Made by a program: the position numbers and the translations under genes. Source: Pseudovibrio axinellae (lineage in GTDB: Bacteria > Pseudomonadota > Alphaproteobacteria > Rhizobiales > Stappiaceae). Taken from it: a stretch of 64,000 nt of DNA. Of the stretch, positions 47,275 through 58,573 are shown one piece after another (position 1 is the stretch's first letter; every line of letters starts with the position of its first letter). The stretch is from NCBI RefSeq assembly GCF_900110875.1, contig NZ_FOFM01000001.1, positions 124,001-188,000 on the forward strand, in the 5' to 3' direction. The notes below the pieces were generated by a model. That model had not been told where the DNA came from and did not search any database. It saw only the letters and a program-made list of their open reading frames with translations.

Positions 47275-47289
47275 CTTATTTGTATCTCT

Positions 47290-48813
47290 TTAGAGCACCC
47301 TGACTTCAGCTTCTAGATCCATCACTCTACCAAGCTGGTTGAGTCGCTTGGTCAACCGGTCACCCTGCATATCCGCGAGTTCTGCCGGAAGAGCCAGGAC
47401 CAGCTTGCCGTTTACCAGCGAGAGCTTACTTTTAAGTAAAACTCCATTCATGGACGCGCTTATAAGTGCGGCAACCCGCAAGGTTGCACCCAAGATACGA
47501 GCCAACTTCATCAAACGCGTATTGCAAAGGCTTCGGATCGACGGGGACAGAGCATCATCCATGATGCCCTCATAACGATAGAACACGGTGAGCGCCAAAT
47601 AAGCCCTTCCCGCATGGTCGATCCCTACGAAGCCACCATTTGAGACAATATTCAGTGACTGCTGGCCTCGGTAGTCTGGATGAGCACGCCAGCCAATATC
47701 AGTCAACTGACAGGCAGCAACCCTGAGGCGGCGCTCGCCTTCACTTTCGTCAACGCCAGCAACACGCATTGCCTGCTCACTCCACTCCACGACTTCAGCG
47801 GAATAGGATGGATCTCTTGAGCGAAGAACACCAAGTTCATGAGCAGCTGTGATGAGCGGGTCCTGTTTCTTGCCCTCTTCATCAAGCAGGTCGTAAAGGT
47901 AACCTTCACGCACACCAAGTGCGGAGAATACAACTTTATCGGCTTCGCAATGCAAAAGGGTTTGGCGCATCACGGCTGCACCGTACGGTAAAAGTGCACG
48001 CCGAGCCTTGGAGATGACCTGAATGCACGGCTCGTTGCTCAAGTCATCGCGTATGATCTGCTCACAAAACTCGATCATCACCTCTGCTGGCACCGTGTAA
48101 TCATGCATCACATGCAGCGGGTAGCCTTGTTGAAACAAATGTAAGCGCCCAAGCGAGCGCCATGTGCCACCAATAGCGTAAAAATCACGGTTTTTTGCCT
48201 TGCCCAGCCAGTCCGCTTTATCCAGTTCTTCACGTGCGATTTCGTTGGCTAAAGCTAGATCTTTATCAGAGCTTTCCTGCAGGCGAATCCCACCAAGAGG
48301 GAATGTGCGGCCATCACCAATTCCATGTGCACTGATATCGACGAGTTCCAATGATCCGCCGCCAAGGTCTCCAACAAGACCATCAGCACGCCAAAATCCT
48401 GAAAAGACACCCATTGCGGAATAGAAGGCTTCATCGCGACCAGAAAGGATTTGCACCTTTGCTCGGCAAATGCTCTCTACCTTAGCGATGAACGCAGGGC
48501 CATTTTCAGCTTCGCGCGCTGCTGCTGTTGCCAAGATGTGCAGCTCAGTGACGCCAACATGATCACAAACGCGCCGGAAACGCACCAAAGCACGCTGAGC
48601 GGTATCAACATTTTCATCGCCCAATCGGCCAGTGGCACCTACACCGCGACCAAGTCCTGCCAGGATTTTTTCATTAAATAACGCTGTCGGATTACGCGCC
48701 AGTCTTTCGTAAATTACAAGACGGACAGAGTTAGAACCAATATCAATGATTGCTATTGGTCCTGGATCTGTAAATCGTCCTCGAGGCTCATCACTCGTCG
48801 AGATATCTGTCAC
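47290..48813 (-). CDS. ppx: Exopolyphosphatase (Ppx/GppA family)
   Basis: Hydrolyses polyphosphate ends (or pppGpp) in the cytoplasm; 507 residues. The ASKHA phosphate-binding motifs are [16 protein letters not shown] near residue 22 and [15 protein letters not shown] near 143. A C-terminal HD-like helical domain follows. Its start overlaps the 3' end of ppk by 23 bases on the same strand, so synthesis and breakdown of polyphosphate are encoded in one coupled unit. Confidence 0.93.
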   Translation of the reverse strand: MTDISTSDEPRGRFTDPGPIAIIDIGSNSVRLVIYERLARNPTALFNEKILAGLGRGVGATGRLGDENVDTAQRALVRFRRVCDHVGVTELHILATAAAREAENGPAFIAKVESICRAKVQILSGRDEAFYSAMGVFSGFWRADGLVGDLGGGSLELVDISAHGIGDGRTFPLGGIRLQESSDKDLALANEIAREELDKADWLGKAKNRDFYAIGGTWRSLGRLHLFQQGYPLHVMHDYTVPAEVMIEFCEQIIRDDLSNEPCIQVISKARRALLPYGAAVMRQTLLHCEADKVVFSALGVREGYLYDLLDEEGKKQDPLITAAHELGVLRSRDPSYSAEVVEWSEQAMRVAGVDESEGERRLRVAACQLTDIGWRAHPDYRGQQSLNIVSNGGFVGIDHAGRAYLALTVFYRYEGIMDDALSPSIRSLCNTRLMKLARILGATLRVAALISASMNGVLLKSKLSLVNGKLVLALPAELADMQGDRLTKRLNQLGRVMDLEAEVRVL

Positions 48814-51022
48814 TATTTGGCCGTTCTACAAAAAGTTTAGGGCTATCACCCTGTAGCGAGCTACCACGACCAGACAGAGATGGGTTCGTCATAAAAAACT
48901 TGTGTGCGTTGAACGGATCTTCATCTGGTTCAGCAACAATGCGTTCATGACTACCGTCTGGAAGCAGACGCCAGCTTTGTTGATTATCTTCAAGATTTGC
49001 AACCATGATCTGATCAAGAACCTGTTTGTGCACTGTTGGCGTTTTAACAGGAACAAGGGTTTCGACCCGGCGATCCAGATTGCGCGGCATCATATCCGCC
49101 GACGAGATATACACATGGGCTTCATCTGAGGGCAACCCATGACCGTTGCCAAAGCAGAAAATGCGGCTGTGCTCGAGAAATCTTCCCACAATAGATTTTG
49201 CGCGAATGTTGTCGGAAAGACCCGGCACACCTGCACGCAGACAACAAATACCACGCACGACCAAATCGATTTGAACACCCGCTTGACTTGCCCGGTACAG
49301 CGCATCAATCACGCCAGGGTCGACAAGGGAGTTCATCTTCATCCAGATTTGACCAGGGCGTCCGGCCTTCGTGTGGGCAATTTCTTCTTCTGTGTGCTGA
49401 ATGATGCGTTTTCTCAGGCTCATCGGAGAGACCGTTAGTCGCTCAAGCTCTCCTGGCTCCGCATATCCTGTGATGTAGTTGAACACTTTTGCTGCGTCAC
49501 GCGCCATTGCAGGTTCTGCTGTAAAGTATGATAAATCAGTGTAAATTCGGGCAGTAATAGGGTGGTAGTTTCCTGTTCCGAAGTGACAATAGGTTCTCAA
49601 ACCACCCTGCTCGCGGCGCACCACCATGGACACTTTTGCATGGGTCTTAAGCTCTAAGAAGCCAAAAACGACCTGCACGCCTGCACGCTCCAGATCTCGC
49701 GCCCACCGGATATTAGCCGCTTCGTCAAAGCGCGCCTTCAACTCTACCAATGCAGTTACTGACTTCCCAGCTTCGGCAGCTTCGGCAAGGGCTCTTACAA
49801 TCGGCGAGTTATTTGAGGTACGGTAAAGAGTTTGCTTGATGGCAACCACATCAGGATCTTGTGCGGCCTGACGCAAGAACTGCACCACCACATCAAAACT
49901 CTCGTATGGATGGTGGACAAGGATATCTTTTTGCTGAATCGCGGCGAAACAATCTCCGCCATGCTCACGAATACGTTCCGGGTACCGCGGGCTATAGGGG
50001 ATAAATTTCAGATCATCACGCTTTACGTTCACAGCCTGAGACAGGTCGTTAAGCGCAAGCAAACCATTGGCGAGGAAGACTTCCTCATCGTTCACTTCAA
50101 GCTCGTTTGCCACGAACGCCCTTAAGCTTTCCGGTGTGCTTTCTTCAATTTCCAAGCGAATAACTGACCCGCGGCGGCGACGCTTAAGAGCTGTCTCAAA
50201 CAGGCGCACCAGATCTTCCGCTTCCTCTTCGATTTCCAAATCAGAATCACGCAGAACGCGAAACGCGCCTTTGCCAAACACTTCGTAACCCGGGAAGAGT
50301 TTACCTATAAACAGCGATATAATCGTCTCGATCGGAATAAAGCGCGTTGCTTTAGGGCCAGCGTCTCGCGGTGTTGGCAAAACAACGAAACGCCCTATCT
50401 GACTCGGCATCCGAAGCAACGCTGTCATGCCTGCGCCGCCATCTACTGGCCTAAGATCAAGAATGAGCGAAAAGCCCAGATTGGGAATAAACGGAAACGG
50501 GTGTGCCGGGTCGATCGCCAGAGGCGTTAAGACAGGGAAGATATGTTGAAGGAAATACTCCTCCAACCAATCTGTTTCCGCCTGGCTCATGTTCTGCGCT
50601 TCAACGATGAAGATCCCCTCGTCAGCTAATTCAGAACGTAACTGACGGAAGCGCGACTGCTGCTCGCTTTGAAGTTTACTCACTTCAACAGAGATTTTCT
50701 CGAGCTGTTCAGATGGCGTTAAACCGTCATCTGAAATCGTAGTGAGGTCAGCGCGCTGCTGCCCTCTCAAGCCCGCCACACGCACCATGAAAAACTCATC
50801 AAGGTTATTGGCAGAGATCGAAAGGAACCGGAGCCGCTCCAACAATGGATGGCTCGGGTTCATTGACTCTTCCAAAACGCGGCGGTTGAATTGCAACCAA
50901 GAGAGCTCACGATTTACAAAGCGCTCCGGTTTTTGCATCAGAGCCAGCCCTGCGTTCACCTCAAAATCTGCGGTGTCGGTGGTCTCATCTTCCAAAGCGT
51001 TCATTTCCGTAAACTCACTCAT
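48791..51022 (-). CDS. ppk: Polyphosphate kinase 1
   Basis: Makes polyphosphate from ATP through a phosphohistidine. The ATG at 51022 follows GGAGGTAAACGG and yields 743 residues; the TTG or ATG further up (51070) is not supported by a ribosome site. PPK1 features: [15 protein letters not shown] at the N-terminus, [40 protein letters not shown] and the C-terminal [19 protein letters not shown] with its active-site histidine. Overlaps ppx by 23 bp; lies downstream of hdaA. Confidence 0.95.
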   Translation of the reverse strand: MSEFTEMNALEDETTDTADFEVNAGLALMQKPERFVNRELSWLQFNRRVLEESMNPSHPLLERLRFLSISANNLDEFFMVRVAGLRGQQRADLTTISDDGLTPSEQLEKISVEVSKLQSEQQSRFRQLRSELADEGIFIVEAQNMSQAETDWLEEYFLQHIFPVLTPLAIDPAHPFPFIPNLGFSLILDLRPVDGGAGMTALLRMPSQIGRFVVLPTPRDAGPKATRFIPIETIISLFIGKLFPGYEVFGKGAFRVLRDSDLEIEEEAEDLVRLFETALKRRRRGSVIRLEIEESTPESLRAFVANELEVNDEEVFLANGLLALNDLSQAVNVKRDDLKFIPYSPRYPERIREHGGDCFAAIQQKDILVHHPYESFDVVVQFLRQAAQDPDVVAIKQTLYRTSNNSPIVRALAEAAEAGKSVTALVELKARFDEAANIRWARDLERAGVQVVFGFLELKTHAKVSMVVRREQGGLRTYCHFGTGNYHPITARIYTDLSYFTAEPAMARDAAKVFNYITGYAEPGELERLTVSPMSLRKRIIQHTEEEIAHTKAGRPGQIWMKMNSLVDPGVIDALYRASQAGVQIDLVVRGICCLRAGVPGLSDNIRAKSIVGRFLEHSRIFCFGNGHGLPSDEAHVYISSADMMPRNLDRRVETLVPVKTPTVHKQVLDQIMVANLEDNQQSWRLLPDGSHERIVAEPDEDPFNAHKFFMTNPSLSGRGSSLQGDSPKLFVERPNSDRYLDE

Positions 51023-51158
51023 TCCGTTTACCTCCGGAGCCCTTAATCGGGTTTGCCTACTTTGGCTCACCTTGCCTTAGAGTATCGGGCGATTACGCGG
51101 GCATTTTTCTATTTCTAACCATTAGGTTGCATTGGGGTGAGAAAACAAAGTTTTATAA

Positions 51159-51839
51159 TCACTCACCCATACTCTCCAATATTTTGGAGGCCATCACACG
51201 AGAAATTTTCCGACCTGTCGCCAATGCATGCCTATCAAGCATGTCTACCACATTGCGCGCTGCATCCAGTGACCGCTCAATTCGTATCACAAGATAATCT
51301 ATCACACTGGTGTCAACAGTTACCTGACGATCAGAAAAATGCTTAGTCAGGACCATTCTTAGCAGCATATCATCGGGCTCTTCTACCTGAACTGGCGTTG
51401 CCGCGCGGAAGCGGGACGCCAAGTCTTTGGTTTTCAAGTCAAACGTATGCGGCCATTCCCGAGTGGTCATCAGCATATGCCCGCCAGACAAACGAACTGC
51501 ATTGAACAGATGAAACAAGGATGCCTCATCAAATCCGTCATGCAGATCCTCCACTGCGACTGGTCCTGCTTCAGCAAGTGCTGTCAGGTCCAGAAACTCC
51601 AGTTCGTCGCCACCCACGACCTGTGCGCCGCTCAGCTCATGCCAAGCACTTACTAGGTGTGTTTTTCCCGATCCAATTGGTCCTTGCAAAGTAACAATCG
51701 GAGATGGCCATTCCGGCCAATTGGTTATTAGATTGAATGCAGCCTGATTTGACGTTGAAACCAGATAATCATCAACCCCCAATGCCTCCTCATGGGGCAA
51801 GACCAAAGGCAATTGTTGTGGCCCTGTAGATCCTGTCAT
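51159..51839 (-). CDS. hdaA: Regulatory inactivation of DnaA protein (HdaA), DnaA-like AAA+ ATPase
   Basis: Short DnaA homologue (226 residues) that, with the sliding clamp, stimulates ATP hydrolysis by DnaA to prevent re-initiation. The N-terminal QQLPLVL (residues 8-14) is a clamp-binding motif. The AAA+ Walker A is GPIGSGKT at 53-60, followed by the AVEDLHDGFDEASLFHLFN Walker B region. It lacks the DnaA DNA-binding domain IV. It overlaps perM by ATGA, as in many alphaproteobacteria. Confidence 0.93.
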   Translation of the reverse strand: MTGSTGPQQLPLVLPHEEALGVDDYLVSTSNQAAFNLITNWPEWPSPIVTLQGPIGSGKTHLVSAWHELSGAQVVGGDELEFLDLTALAEAGPVAVEDLHDGFDEASLFHLFNAVRLSGGHMLMTTREWPHTFDLKTKDLASRFRAATPVQVEEPDDMLLRMVLTKHFSDRQVTVDTSVIDYLVIRIERSLDAARNVVDMLDRHALATGRKISRVMASKILESMGE

Positions 51840-52927
51840 TCCAGTCCTTCCGTCTTATTGGTATTATTGTTGTGACCTGCATAAAGCGAACTTGCAAGAT
51901 ATTGCCTGAGAGCAAATCGCGCTAGTACCCCAACCACTGCTGCGGCCGGAATTGCTATTAACATCCCCACAAATCCCATCAAAGAGCCGAAAGCGAACAG
52001 TGCAAACATCAGCCAGACGGGGTGAAGACCGACACTTCCGCCTAAAAGTTTGGGTTGGAGAACGTTTCCTTCCAGAAATTGACCAATCGCGAAGACTGCA
52101 AAAACAGCACCAATCATGAAAAAGTCAGGCCAAAACTGGACCAAAGCAACACCAATTGACAGGCTGAAGCCGACAATAGCTCCTACAAATGGAATAAAGC
52201 TGACCAAACCAGCTGTCAGACCGATGAGGAGGCCAAATTTCAGGCCGACGACCAGGAGGCCAAGGGCGTAAAATGTGCCTAGAATCAAACACATCAGAAC
52301 CTGTCCACGTACGAAGCCTGCAACAACTCGGTTCATATCTGCGGCGAGTGTGCGAATTGTGTTTTTGTAATCACGTGGAAGCCAGCTGTCGATGCGGTCG
52401 ATCATGCTGTCCCAATCGAGCAGCAGATAGAAGGCGACGACGGGCGTAACAACAGCTAAGCCTATGATAGATATAAGAGCTTGACCACCACTCCAGATGG
52501 AGGAAAGCAAACCGCCTACGAAGTTTGCTGCTTGACCAACAAAGGATCCCCAGTCAATTTTGCTCGTCTGACCAGACAAACTGTTCAGCCGGTCAAGCTG
52601 TGGACCGAGGTTCTTTCTCAGCAGAGCCTCAAGATTAGTGGCAAGTTCTGGGATATAATCCAAAAATGATATCAACTGCTTAGCCAGTATGGGCACTAAG
52701 ATAAACAGGACCGCGATGAAGAGAATTAAGAATATGAGCAGGATGGTTACAGTTGCCCAAATCCGGCCAAACCCATGCGTTTCCAGATAATCGGCAATTG
52801 GGTCGAGCAGATAGGCGAGTGCCATGCCAGCGACGAATGGTAAAAGAATGCTCTGGAATACCATCAGAAACAGAACAAAGACAGCGAAAGACAGAAGCCA
52901 GAAGAACAACTGTTTGTTTGTACTCAT
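51836..52927 (-). CDS. perM: AI-2E family transporter (PerM-like)
   Basis: Inner-membrane protein of 363 residues with about eight hydrophobic segments. DWDSMIDRIDSWLPRDYKNTI lies in the central periplasmic/cytoplasmic helix of the family, and FIPFVGAIVGF and the NVLQPKLLGGSVGLHPVWLM C-terminal motif are characteristic. Members are thought to move ions or quorum-sensing molecules; function here is unknown. It is divergent from purM and coupled to hdaA by ATGA overlap. Confidence 0.9.
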   Translation of the reverse strand: MSTNKQLFFWLLSFAVFVLFLMVFQSILLPFVAGMALAYLLDPIADYLETHGFGRIWATVTILLIFLILFIAVLFILVPILAKQLISFLDYIPELATNLEALLRKNLGPQLDRLNSLSGQTSKIDWGSFVGQAANFVGGLLSSIWSGGQALISIIGLAVVTPVVAFYLLLDWDSMIDRIDSWLPRDYKNTIRTLAADMNRVVAGFVRGQVLMCLILGTFYALGLLVVGLKFGLLIGLTAGLVSFIPFVGAIVGFSLSIGVALVQFWPDFFMIGAVFAVFAIGQFLEGNVLQPKLLGGSVGLHPVWLMFALFAFGSLMGFVGMLIAIPAAAVVGVLARFALRQYLASSLYAGHNNNTNKTEGLE

Positions 52928-53332
52928 AAAATAACTCCAAAGCGGCGCCTAAAAATGGTGGCCTCTTAAAATCTGGCAATCTGCTTTTTTGCAGAGTGGT
53001 TTTCAAACTTTAGATTGGTTGTAGTTTCCTCAGGCTTATATCGTCAAGTCGCGGCATTGGGTTTGCTAGAGAAGCTAATCTTCCTTTTCGCCCCTGCATT
53101 TTCGAGCTGTGCGGGGATAGTCGAAAATCTTTCCCCCTTACGCGAGATTTTTCAAAGCGCACCTTATTCCCGCAGGCAGGGTTGGTTCTGCACAGGCCAG
53201 AGCATATTTTTAAGATATCAGAGCCCCTTCACACCTGTTTCGGCCTTGCAATTCCCTACAGTTTTGGTTTTATGCCGCCAAAATACATAGGCGGCCCTGC
53301 CGCCACACTCTTGACGATGCGGAGCAGTATCC
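52928..53332. promoter_or_regulatory. Divergent control region of perM and purM
   Basis: No gene is supported in these 405 bases. They must carry the promoters of perM-hdaA and purMN. I see no purine riboswitch or clear palindromic PurR-type site. Confidence 0.4.
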
Positions 53333-54418
53333 ATGAGCCAGGACCAGAACGGCAAAAACGGCCTTACCTATTCACAAGCGGGGGTCGACATTGACGCCGG
53401 GAACGCACTGGTCAAGCGGATCAGCCCTTTGGTGAAAGCAACACGTCGTCCAGGTGCAGATAGTGACATTGGCGGCTTTGGCGGTTTGTTTGACCTTAAA
53501 GGGGCTGGCTTTAAAGACCCTGTTCTTGTTGCAGCCAATGATGGCGTTGGAACCAAGCTTAAGATCGCAATCGATACAAACGTCCATAGTGGTGTTGGCA
53601 TTGACCTTGTGGCCATGTGTGTGAATGACCTTGTCGTACAGGGCGCTGAGCCTTTGTTCTTCCTTGATTATTTTGCAACCGGCGCGCTTGACGTTGATAT
53701 GGCAACGGACGTTGTGGCAGGCATCGCTGAGGGCTGTAAGATCTCTGGTGCGGCACTGATTGGTGGTGAGACTGCTGAGATGCCTGGTATGTATGCGGCA
53801 GGCGATTATGACCTGGCAGGCTTTTCAGTGGGCGCGGCCGAACGGGGAACGCTTCTGCCTTCAAAGGACATTGGCGAAGGTGACGTTCTGCTCGGCCTCG
53901 CATCCTCTGGCGTTCATTCCAACGGCTTTTCGCTTGTGCGCAAGATTGTTGAGCTTTCCGGCCTGAAATGGTCTGATCCTGCCCCATTTGAAGATGGCAA
54001 GACGCTGGGTGAAGCGCTCATGGAGCCTACCCGCATTTATGTAAAGCCTTTGCTGGCTGCAATTAAAGAGACCGGCGGCATCAAAGCTCTTGCTCACATT
54101 ACCGGTGGTGGTCTTCCTGAAAACCTGCCGCGCGTTCTTCCGGAAGGTTTGGCTGCACGCATTGATCTTGCTGCAATCTCCTCACCTGCTGTTTTTGGCT
54201 GGCTTGCACAGACCGGCGGCATTGCACAGTTTGAGATGCTGCGCACGTTCAACTGCGGCGTCGGGATGGTCGTTGCTGTTGCAGCTGACCAAGCTGAAGC
54301 CGTGCGCGAAGTGCTTGAGCGTGAGGGTGAAACTGTTGTTACGCTCGGCACGCTGGAGGCAGCGAAGGACGGCGGCGAGCAGGTTGTGTTTGACGGCGCA
54401 CTGGGTTTTGCCAAATGA
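53333..54418 (+). CDS. purM: Phosphoribosylformylglycinamidine cyclo-ligase
   Basis: Closes the imidazole ring (FGAM to AIR) with ATP in purine synthesis; 361 residues. The ATP-binding [18 protein letters not shown] opening, [25 protein letters not shown] and [21 protein letters not shown] are canonical, as is [21 protein letters not shown]. It overlaps purN by ATGA, forming the usual alphaproteobacterial purMN operon. Confidence 0.97.
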   Translation: MSQDQNGKNGLTYSQAGVDIDAGNALVKRISPLVKATRRPGADSDIGGFGGLFDLKGAGFKDPVLVAANDGVGTKLKIAIDTNVHSGVGIDLVAMCVNDLVVQGAEPLFFLDYFATGALDVDMATDVVAGIAEGCKISGAALIGGETAEMPGMYAAGDYDLAGFSVGAAERGTLLPSKDIGEGDVLLGLASSGVHSNGFSLVRKIVELSGLKWSDPAPFEDGKTLGEALMEPTRIYVKPLLAAIKETGGIKALAHITGGGLPENLPRVLPEGLAARIDLAAISSPAVFGWLAQTGGIAQFEMLRTFNCGVGMVVAVAADQAEAVREVLEREGETVVTLGTLEAAKDGGEQVVFDGALGFAK

Positions 54419-55068
54419 GCACGCTGCCTAAAAAACGCGTTGGTGTTTTGATTTCAGGGCGAGGCTCCAACATGCTGTCTCTTATTGAGGCCGCCAAAGC
54501 CCCTGACTATCCAGCGGAAATTGTCGTGGTTGGCTCTAACAAGCCAGAGGCGAAGGGCCTTGAAAGCGCTGCCGATGAAGGCTTTGCAACATTTGCGCTG
54601 GATCACAAGCTTTACGGCAAAGACCGCGAGGCTTTTGAGCGTGATCTTCATGCAAAACTGAAAGAACACAATGTTGATTTACTCGTTCTTGCTGGCTTCC
54701 TGCGGCTTTTAACACCTTGGTTTGTGCAGCAGTGGCAAGGCCGGATGATCAATATCCACCCTGCTCTTTTGCCAAGCTTCCCTGGCCTGCATACCCATGA
54801 ACGCGCATTAAGCGAAGGCGTGCGCATCCATGGGGCGACAGTGCACTTTGTTACCGCAGAAATGGATGTTGGGCCGATCATTGCACAGGGCGCTGTTCCC
54901 GTTCTTGACGGGGATAACCCTGATACTCTGGCGGCGCGTGTTTTGGAAATTGAGCACCAGATCTATCCGAAGGCACTTGCGGCTGTTGCCAGCGGAAAGG
55001 CAAATGTGGATGGGTTCCGCGTTAAGATTGACGGCGCAGAAACCAAGGGTAAAGCCCTTATTTCCTAA
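54415..55068 (+). CDS. purN: Phosphoribosylglycinamide formyltransferase
   Basis: Uses 10-formyltetrahydrofolate to formylate GAR; 217 residues. The folate-site [19 protein letters not shown] and [16 protein letters not shown] motifs contain the catalytic Asn, His and Asp. It needs 10-formyl-THF, which is notable beside a broken fhs gene at 32.5-33.2 kb; FolD would be the usual other source. Confidence 0.96.
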   Translation: MSTLPKKRVGVLISGRGSNMLSLIEAAKAPDYPAEIVVVGSNKPEAKGLESAADEGFATFALDHKLYGKDREAFERDLHAKLKEHNVDLLVLAGFLRLLTPWFVQQWQGRMINIHPALLPSFPGLHTHERALSEGVRIHGATVHFVTAEMDVGPIIAQGAVPVLDGDNPDTLAARVLEIEHQIYPKALAAVASGKANVDGFRVKIDGAETKGKALIS

Positions 55069-55386
55069 TAGGATAAGACCGTTTCTTTAGAGATAAAATG
55101 AGGCCTGCAGATGAGAGTATCTGCCGGCCTTTTTTCGTTTGCGTTGCTATGTGCGTTGGTTTGCGCGATTTGCGTTTTTTCTGCGTTGGTTTGAAAACAC
55201 GCCGAAACCGGCCCCAAGGTACCACGCTGTCGTTTTGCTCTGCCTCGCTCGGGGACTGTGTTCTACGCTCTCTCACCTTCACTATTGACATTTCTTCATG
55301 GGCGCAAACGCCAAGGTGCTGGCATGCGCCACACGCCAAGCGTTGGGTCAAGCGCTTGAAGCATCGCTTGCTCACTGTGTTAACTG
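55069..55386. other. Spacer after purN
   Basis: A terminator follows purN (listed). The rest holds only short frames antisense to each other with no recognisable product. The convergent DMT transporter gene ends at 55387. Confidence 0.5.
55101..55136 (+). terminator. purMN terminator
   Basis: AGGCCTGCAGAT (55101-55112) pairs with ATCTGCCGGCCT (55119-55130) with one mismatch, followed by TTTTTC. Ends the purMN transcript. Confidence 0.85.
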
Positions 55387-56301
55387 TCATTGCCGAAGTG
55401 ACATTATCCCCGCTGCCACTATCAACATAATCCCGGCCATTGATGCTGGGCTTGGGACTTCTGCGAAAAAGACAAGGCTCCAAACAAGCGCAAAACCGAC
55501 ATAGGTAAAATCGAAAATCCCAATCACTGAAGGGGGGCCTTTTTGATAGGCTGTCGCAGCGCCGACACTTCCGATAAGGATCGCCACTGCAAGCATTGCC
55601 ATCAACACCCATTCTGCCACCGCCATTTTGGTCCATGGGGAGAGCAAGAAGCCGATGCGTTGTTCTGGCGCAATCAACAAAAGAGACAGGGCCACGAGTG
55701 AACCGACCACCACAAATGAAATATTGAGCGCAACTGAGAGCATAAGAGGATGGACCGACCGGCATTTCGTGCGGGTCAGGATCATCGCACACGCATAGAG
55801 CACGGCTGATAGAAGCGGCAACAATGTGTACATGTTGAAATCGCCCGCCCTTGGCTGAAGAATGAGCAATACGCCACAAAAACCAATCAGCACGGCGACC
55901 CAGCCAAGAAAGCAAATTCTGTCTTTCGTGATAACAGCTGAAAACAGGATGATGAAAATCGGCAGTGTGTAGTAAGCCGCGGCGGCAACGGACAAATTGA
56001 GGTTAGGCAACGCGAGATAGTAGGCGATCCACATGCCAACAAGCATCAAACTGCGCAGGGCAACCCAACCCAACGCAGTGGGAACACTCAATAATGCTGG
56101 ATTTTTCAGTTTCAAGAACAAAAATAGAACAGGCAGAACCAAGAGTGAGCGCAAGACAAAGATTTGCCAGATGACAAACTGTCCGCTCATTAATTTGACC
56201 AGAGCATCACTTAGGGAAAGTGCCAGGACTGAGAGCGTAATGACCGATACCGCCAAGGGCAGATTGTCGGTGTACCCACTGGCTTGTGGTTGGCTTTGCA
56301 T
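55387..56301 (-). CDS. DMT-superfamily transporter (EamA family)
   Basis: Inner-membrane protein of 304 residues with ten hydrophobic segments in two EamA repeats. Loop motifs such as MSGQFVIWQIFVLRSL and KGPPSVIGIFDFTYVGFALVW are typical of this exporter family (RhaT/EamA type). No substrate can be assigned. It is convergent with purN and lies upstream of no obvious partner; the Moco oxidoreductase gene begins 2.2 kb further on the same strand. Confidence 0.9.
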   Translation of the reverse strand: MQSQPQASGYTDNLPLAVSVITLSVLALSLSDALVKLMSGQFVIWQIFVLRSLLVLPVLFLFLKLKNPALLSVPTALGWVALRSLMLVGMWIAYYLALPNLNLSVAAAAYYTLPIFIILFSAVITKDRICFLGWVAVLIGFCGVLLILQPRAGDFNMYTLLPLLSAVLYACAMILTRTKCRSVHPLMLSVALNISFVVVGSLVALSLLLIAPEQRIGFLLSPWTKMAVAEWVLMAMLAVAILIGSVGAATAYQKGPPSVIGIFDFTYVGFALVWSLVFFAEVPSPASMAGIMLIVAAGIMSLRQ

Positions 56302-56464
56302 TTAAGTGTCCCCCATCAACTTAAAAGAAGATTGGGCGGGGCACCGCGTTTTTGTCAACTGGGTGATTAAGCTCACTACACTGCGCTGGTTCCCTCATAA
56401 GCGCATTGCAGTGAGCCCATATTCATGATGACGGGCCGGTCATTTCCCGTTGGTTTGTCTCGCC

Positions 56465-58573
56465 CTATACCTTGCGTACTGCCACACGAATGTCGTGGAA
56501 AGCCGCGCCGCCGAAGGGGGCTGTCTGGTCTGCGCTTGTGAGCGTGTTGATGCCGTTTCCATTCTCATGAGCAGCGTTGGGCCAGATACCCTCTGCAACA
56601 ATGGTACCTTGTTGTGGCCGGTCGCCAACGCACGCATGAAGGTAGACGTCACCACGGTGGTTAGACAGCACAATCGCATCGCCCTCCTCCACGCCCAGCG
56701 CTGCAGCGTCGAGAGTGTGCAACATAGCTGTGGGACGACCTTCCTTCTTCACAGAGCTTTCTGTTTGTGTAAAGGTTGAATTGAGGAACGAGCGCGCAGG
56801 TGATGTAACCAGACGAAATGGGTAGTCCGATGTCGGCATTTCGTTGACATCCCAGTGGTCTGGAAGCACCGGCATGTCTTGCCAGGACCCCATGGGACCA
56901 TTGTTGGGCGCAGGAATGTTTGCCCAGTCAGGTTTGAAACGAAACTTGCCGTCTTCATAGCCAAAGCCATTGAGGTAGTGGGCTTCTTCAAAATCGGGCT
57001 GACAATCAAGCCAGCGCTTTTCTTCAAGCTCCTGCAATCCGCCAGAGTATTTGGAGTTCTTGAGCATCCAGTCGATATGCTCCCGAGCGGTCATTTTGTG
57101 ACCTTCATGGGCAGTGCCGCCAAGGCGTTCAATCAGCTCGTTTAAAACCCATAGGTTCGGTTTGGCTTCGCCTGGCGCTTCAACAAGTTTGGGACCAAAA
57201 AGGATGTTCTGGTGTCCGCCCCCTTTATAGATGTCGTCGTGTTCCAGAAATTGGGTTGCTGGGAGCACGATATCAGCCATCATGGCGGTCTCTGTCATGA
57301 ATTGCTCGTGAACTACTGTGAACAGGTCTTCACGGGCAAAGCCTTCTTTCACAAGAGTCTGTTCTGGTGCCACAGAAACCGGATTGGTGTTTTGAATAAG
57401 CATGGCGGTGACTGGAGGGCCGTCCATAAGTGCTTCTTTATCACCTGTGAGCACACGTCCGACCTGAGACATATCCAGCTTACGGATTTCATTGTCAGCA
57501 AGCGAGTGGGCTTCGACCATCGCCATATTGAGGCCGAAGATGGCCCCGTTGTTATGAAACGCACCGCCGCCTTCGTATTGGTAGTGACCTCCAACAACAG
57601 CAATACAGCTTGCCGCATGCATGGAAACCACACCGTTGCGCTGACGGGTAAAGCCATAACCCAGACGGAAGAAGGTTTTCTTTGTCTCTCCAATCAGCTT
57701 TGCCAGCTCTTCAATCTGCTCAACACTCAGACCGGTGATCTTGCTGGCCCATTGCGGGCTACGGGTCTTCAGGTGGTCTTCGAGCTGCGCAGGCGCATCT
57801 GCGTATTTTTCCATGTACTCACGGTCTGCATACCCATCGCGGAACAGAACATGCATAACCGCGCAGGCAAGTGCAGCATCAGAGCCGGGCTTCAACACAA
57901 GGCCTATGTCTGCCTGCTTCATTGTCTCTGTCTGATAGACGTCAATGACAACAATCTTTGCTTTGCGCTTTTTGCGCGCCTTAATAGCGTGGGTCATAAC
58001 GTTGACCTGTGTCGCCACGGGGTTCGTTCCCCAGATAACTACAGCGTCCGCAAGAGCCATTTCGCGTGGGTCCGGCCCAGCGAGCTTACCAGTACCCGCT
58101 ATATAACCAGTCCAGGCCATATTGGTACAAAAGGTCTGGTACATGCCTGAGTAACTTTTGGCATTTCGCAAGCGGTTGATGCTGTCGCGCTGAACAAGGC
58201 CCATTGTGCCGGCAAAGAAATATGGCCAGACGCTTTGCGGGCCATGGCGTTTTTCTGCCTCAAGAAACTTTTCAGTGATTTCCTCTAGTGCCGCATTCCA
58301 GCTGATCTCTTCAAACTGGTTTGACCCTTTTGGTCCTGTACGGCGCAGTGGCTTGGTCAAACGCTCTGGGTGGTGGAGACGTTCTGCATAACGGGCAACT
58401 TTCGCGCAAATAACTCCGGCGGTGTACTCATTATCCCGCGCACCATGAATACGGCCAATGCGTCCATCTGCATGTACCTCTACCTCAACTGCACACGTTG
58501 ATGGGCAATCATGGGGACATGCGGAGGCAAAGCGTTGTGGCTTTTCGGGTTTTGTCATGCTCGGCGTACTCAA
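56465..58573 (-). CDS. Molybdopterin-dependent oxidoreductase, catalytic subunit
   Basis: Bis-MGD enzyme of the DMSO-reductase superfamily, 702 residues. An N-terminal [4Fe-4S] motif is clear: Cys19, Cys23, Cys27 and Cys56 (CPHDCPSTC... CAKVARY). MGD-binding stretches include WGTNPVATQVN, DVYQTETMKQADIGLVLKPGSD and MTETAMMADIVLPATQFLEHDDIY. The C-terminal domain ends TAPFGGAAFHDIRVAVRKV. No twin-arginine signal is seen, so it is probably cytoplasmic. No electron-transfer subunit is adjacent. The substrate is unknown; superfamily members act on formate, sulfoxides, thiosulfate or xenobiotics. Start is TTG 58573 or ATG 58558. Confidence 0.88.
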   Translation of the reverse strand: MSTPSMTKPEKPQRFASACPHDCPSTCAVEVEVHADGRIGRIHGARDNEYTAGVICAKVARYAERLHHPERLTKPLRRTGPKGSNQFEEISWNAALEEITEKFLEAEKRHGPQSVWPYFFAGTMGLVQRDSINRLRNAKSYSGMYQTFCTNMAWTGYIAGTGKLAGPDPREMALADAVVIWGTNPVATQVNVMTHAIKARKKRKAKIVVIDVYQTETMKQADIGLVLKPGSDAALACAVMHVLFRDGYADREYMEKYADAPAQLEDHLKTRSPQWASKITGLSVEQIEELAKLIGETKKTFFRLGYGFTRQRNGVVSMHAASCIAVVGGHYQYEGGGAFHNNGAIFGLNMAMVEAHSLADNEIRKLDMSQVGRVLTGDKEALMDGPPVTAMLIQNTNPVSVAPEQTLVKEGFAREDLFTVVHEQFMTETAMMADIVLPATQFLEHDDIYKGGGHQNILFGPKLVEAPGEAKPNLWVLNELIERLGGTAHEGHKMTAREHIDWMLKNSKYSGGLQELEEKRWLDCQPDFEEAHYLNGFGYEDGKFRFKPDWANIPAPNNGPMGSWQDMPVLPDHWDVNEMPTSDYPFRLVTSPARSFLNSTFTQTESSVKKEGRPTAMLHTLDAAALGVEEGDAIVLSNHRGDVYLHACVGDRPQQGTIVAEGIWPNAAHENGNGINTLTSADQTAPFGGAAFHDIRVAVRKV

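Noticed and set aside
55058-55915. 285-codon open frame on the minus strand
   Set aside because: It overlaps the DMT transporter in another frame and its composition (Cys, Arg, His rich) is not protein-like.
57212-58150. 312-codon open frame opposite the molybdopterin oxidoreductase
   Set aside because: Antisense shadow of a clearly coding gene; no recognisable product.
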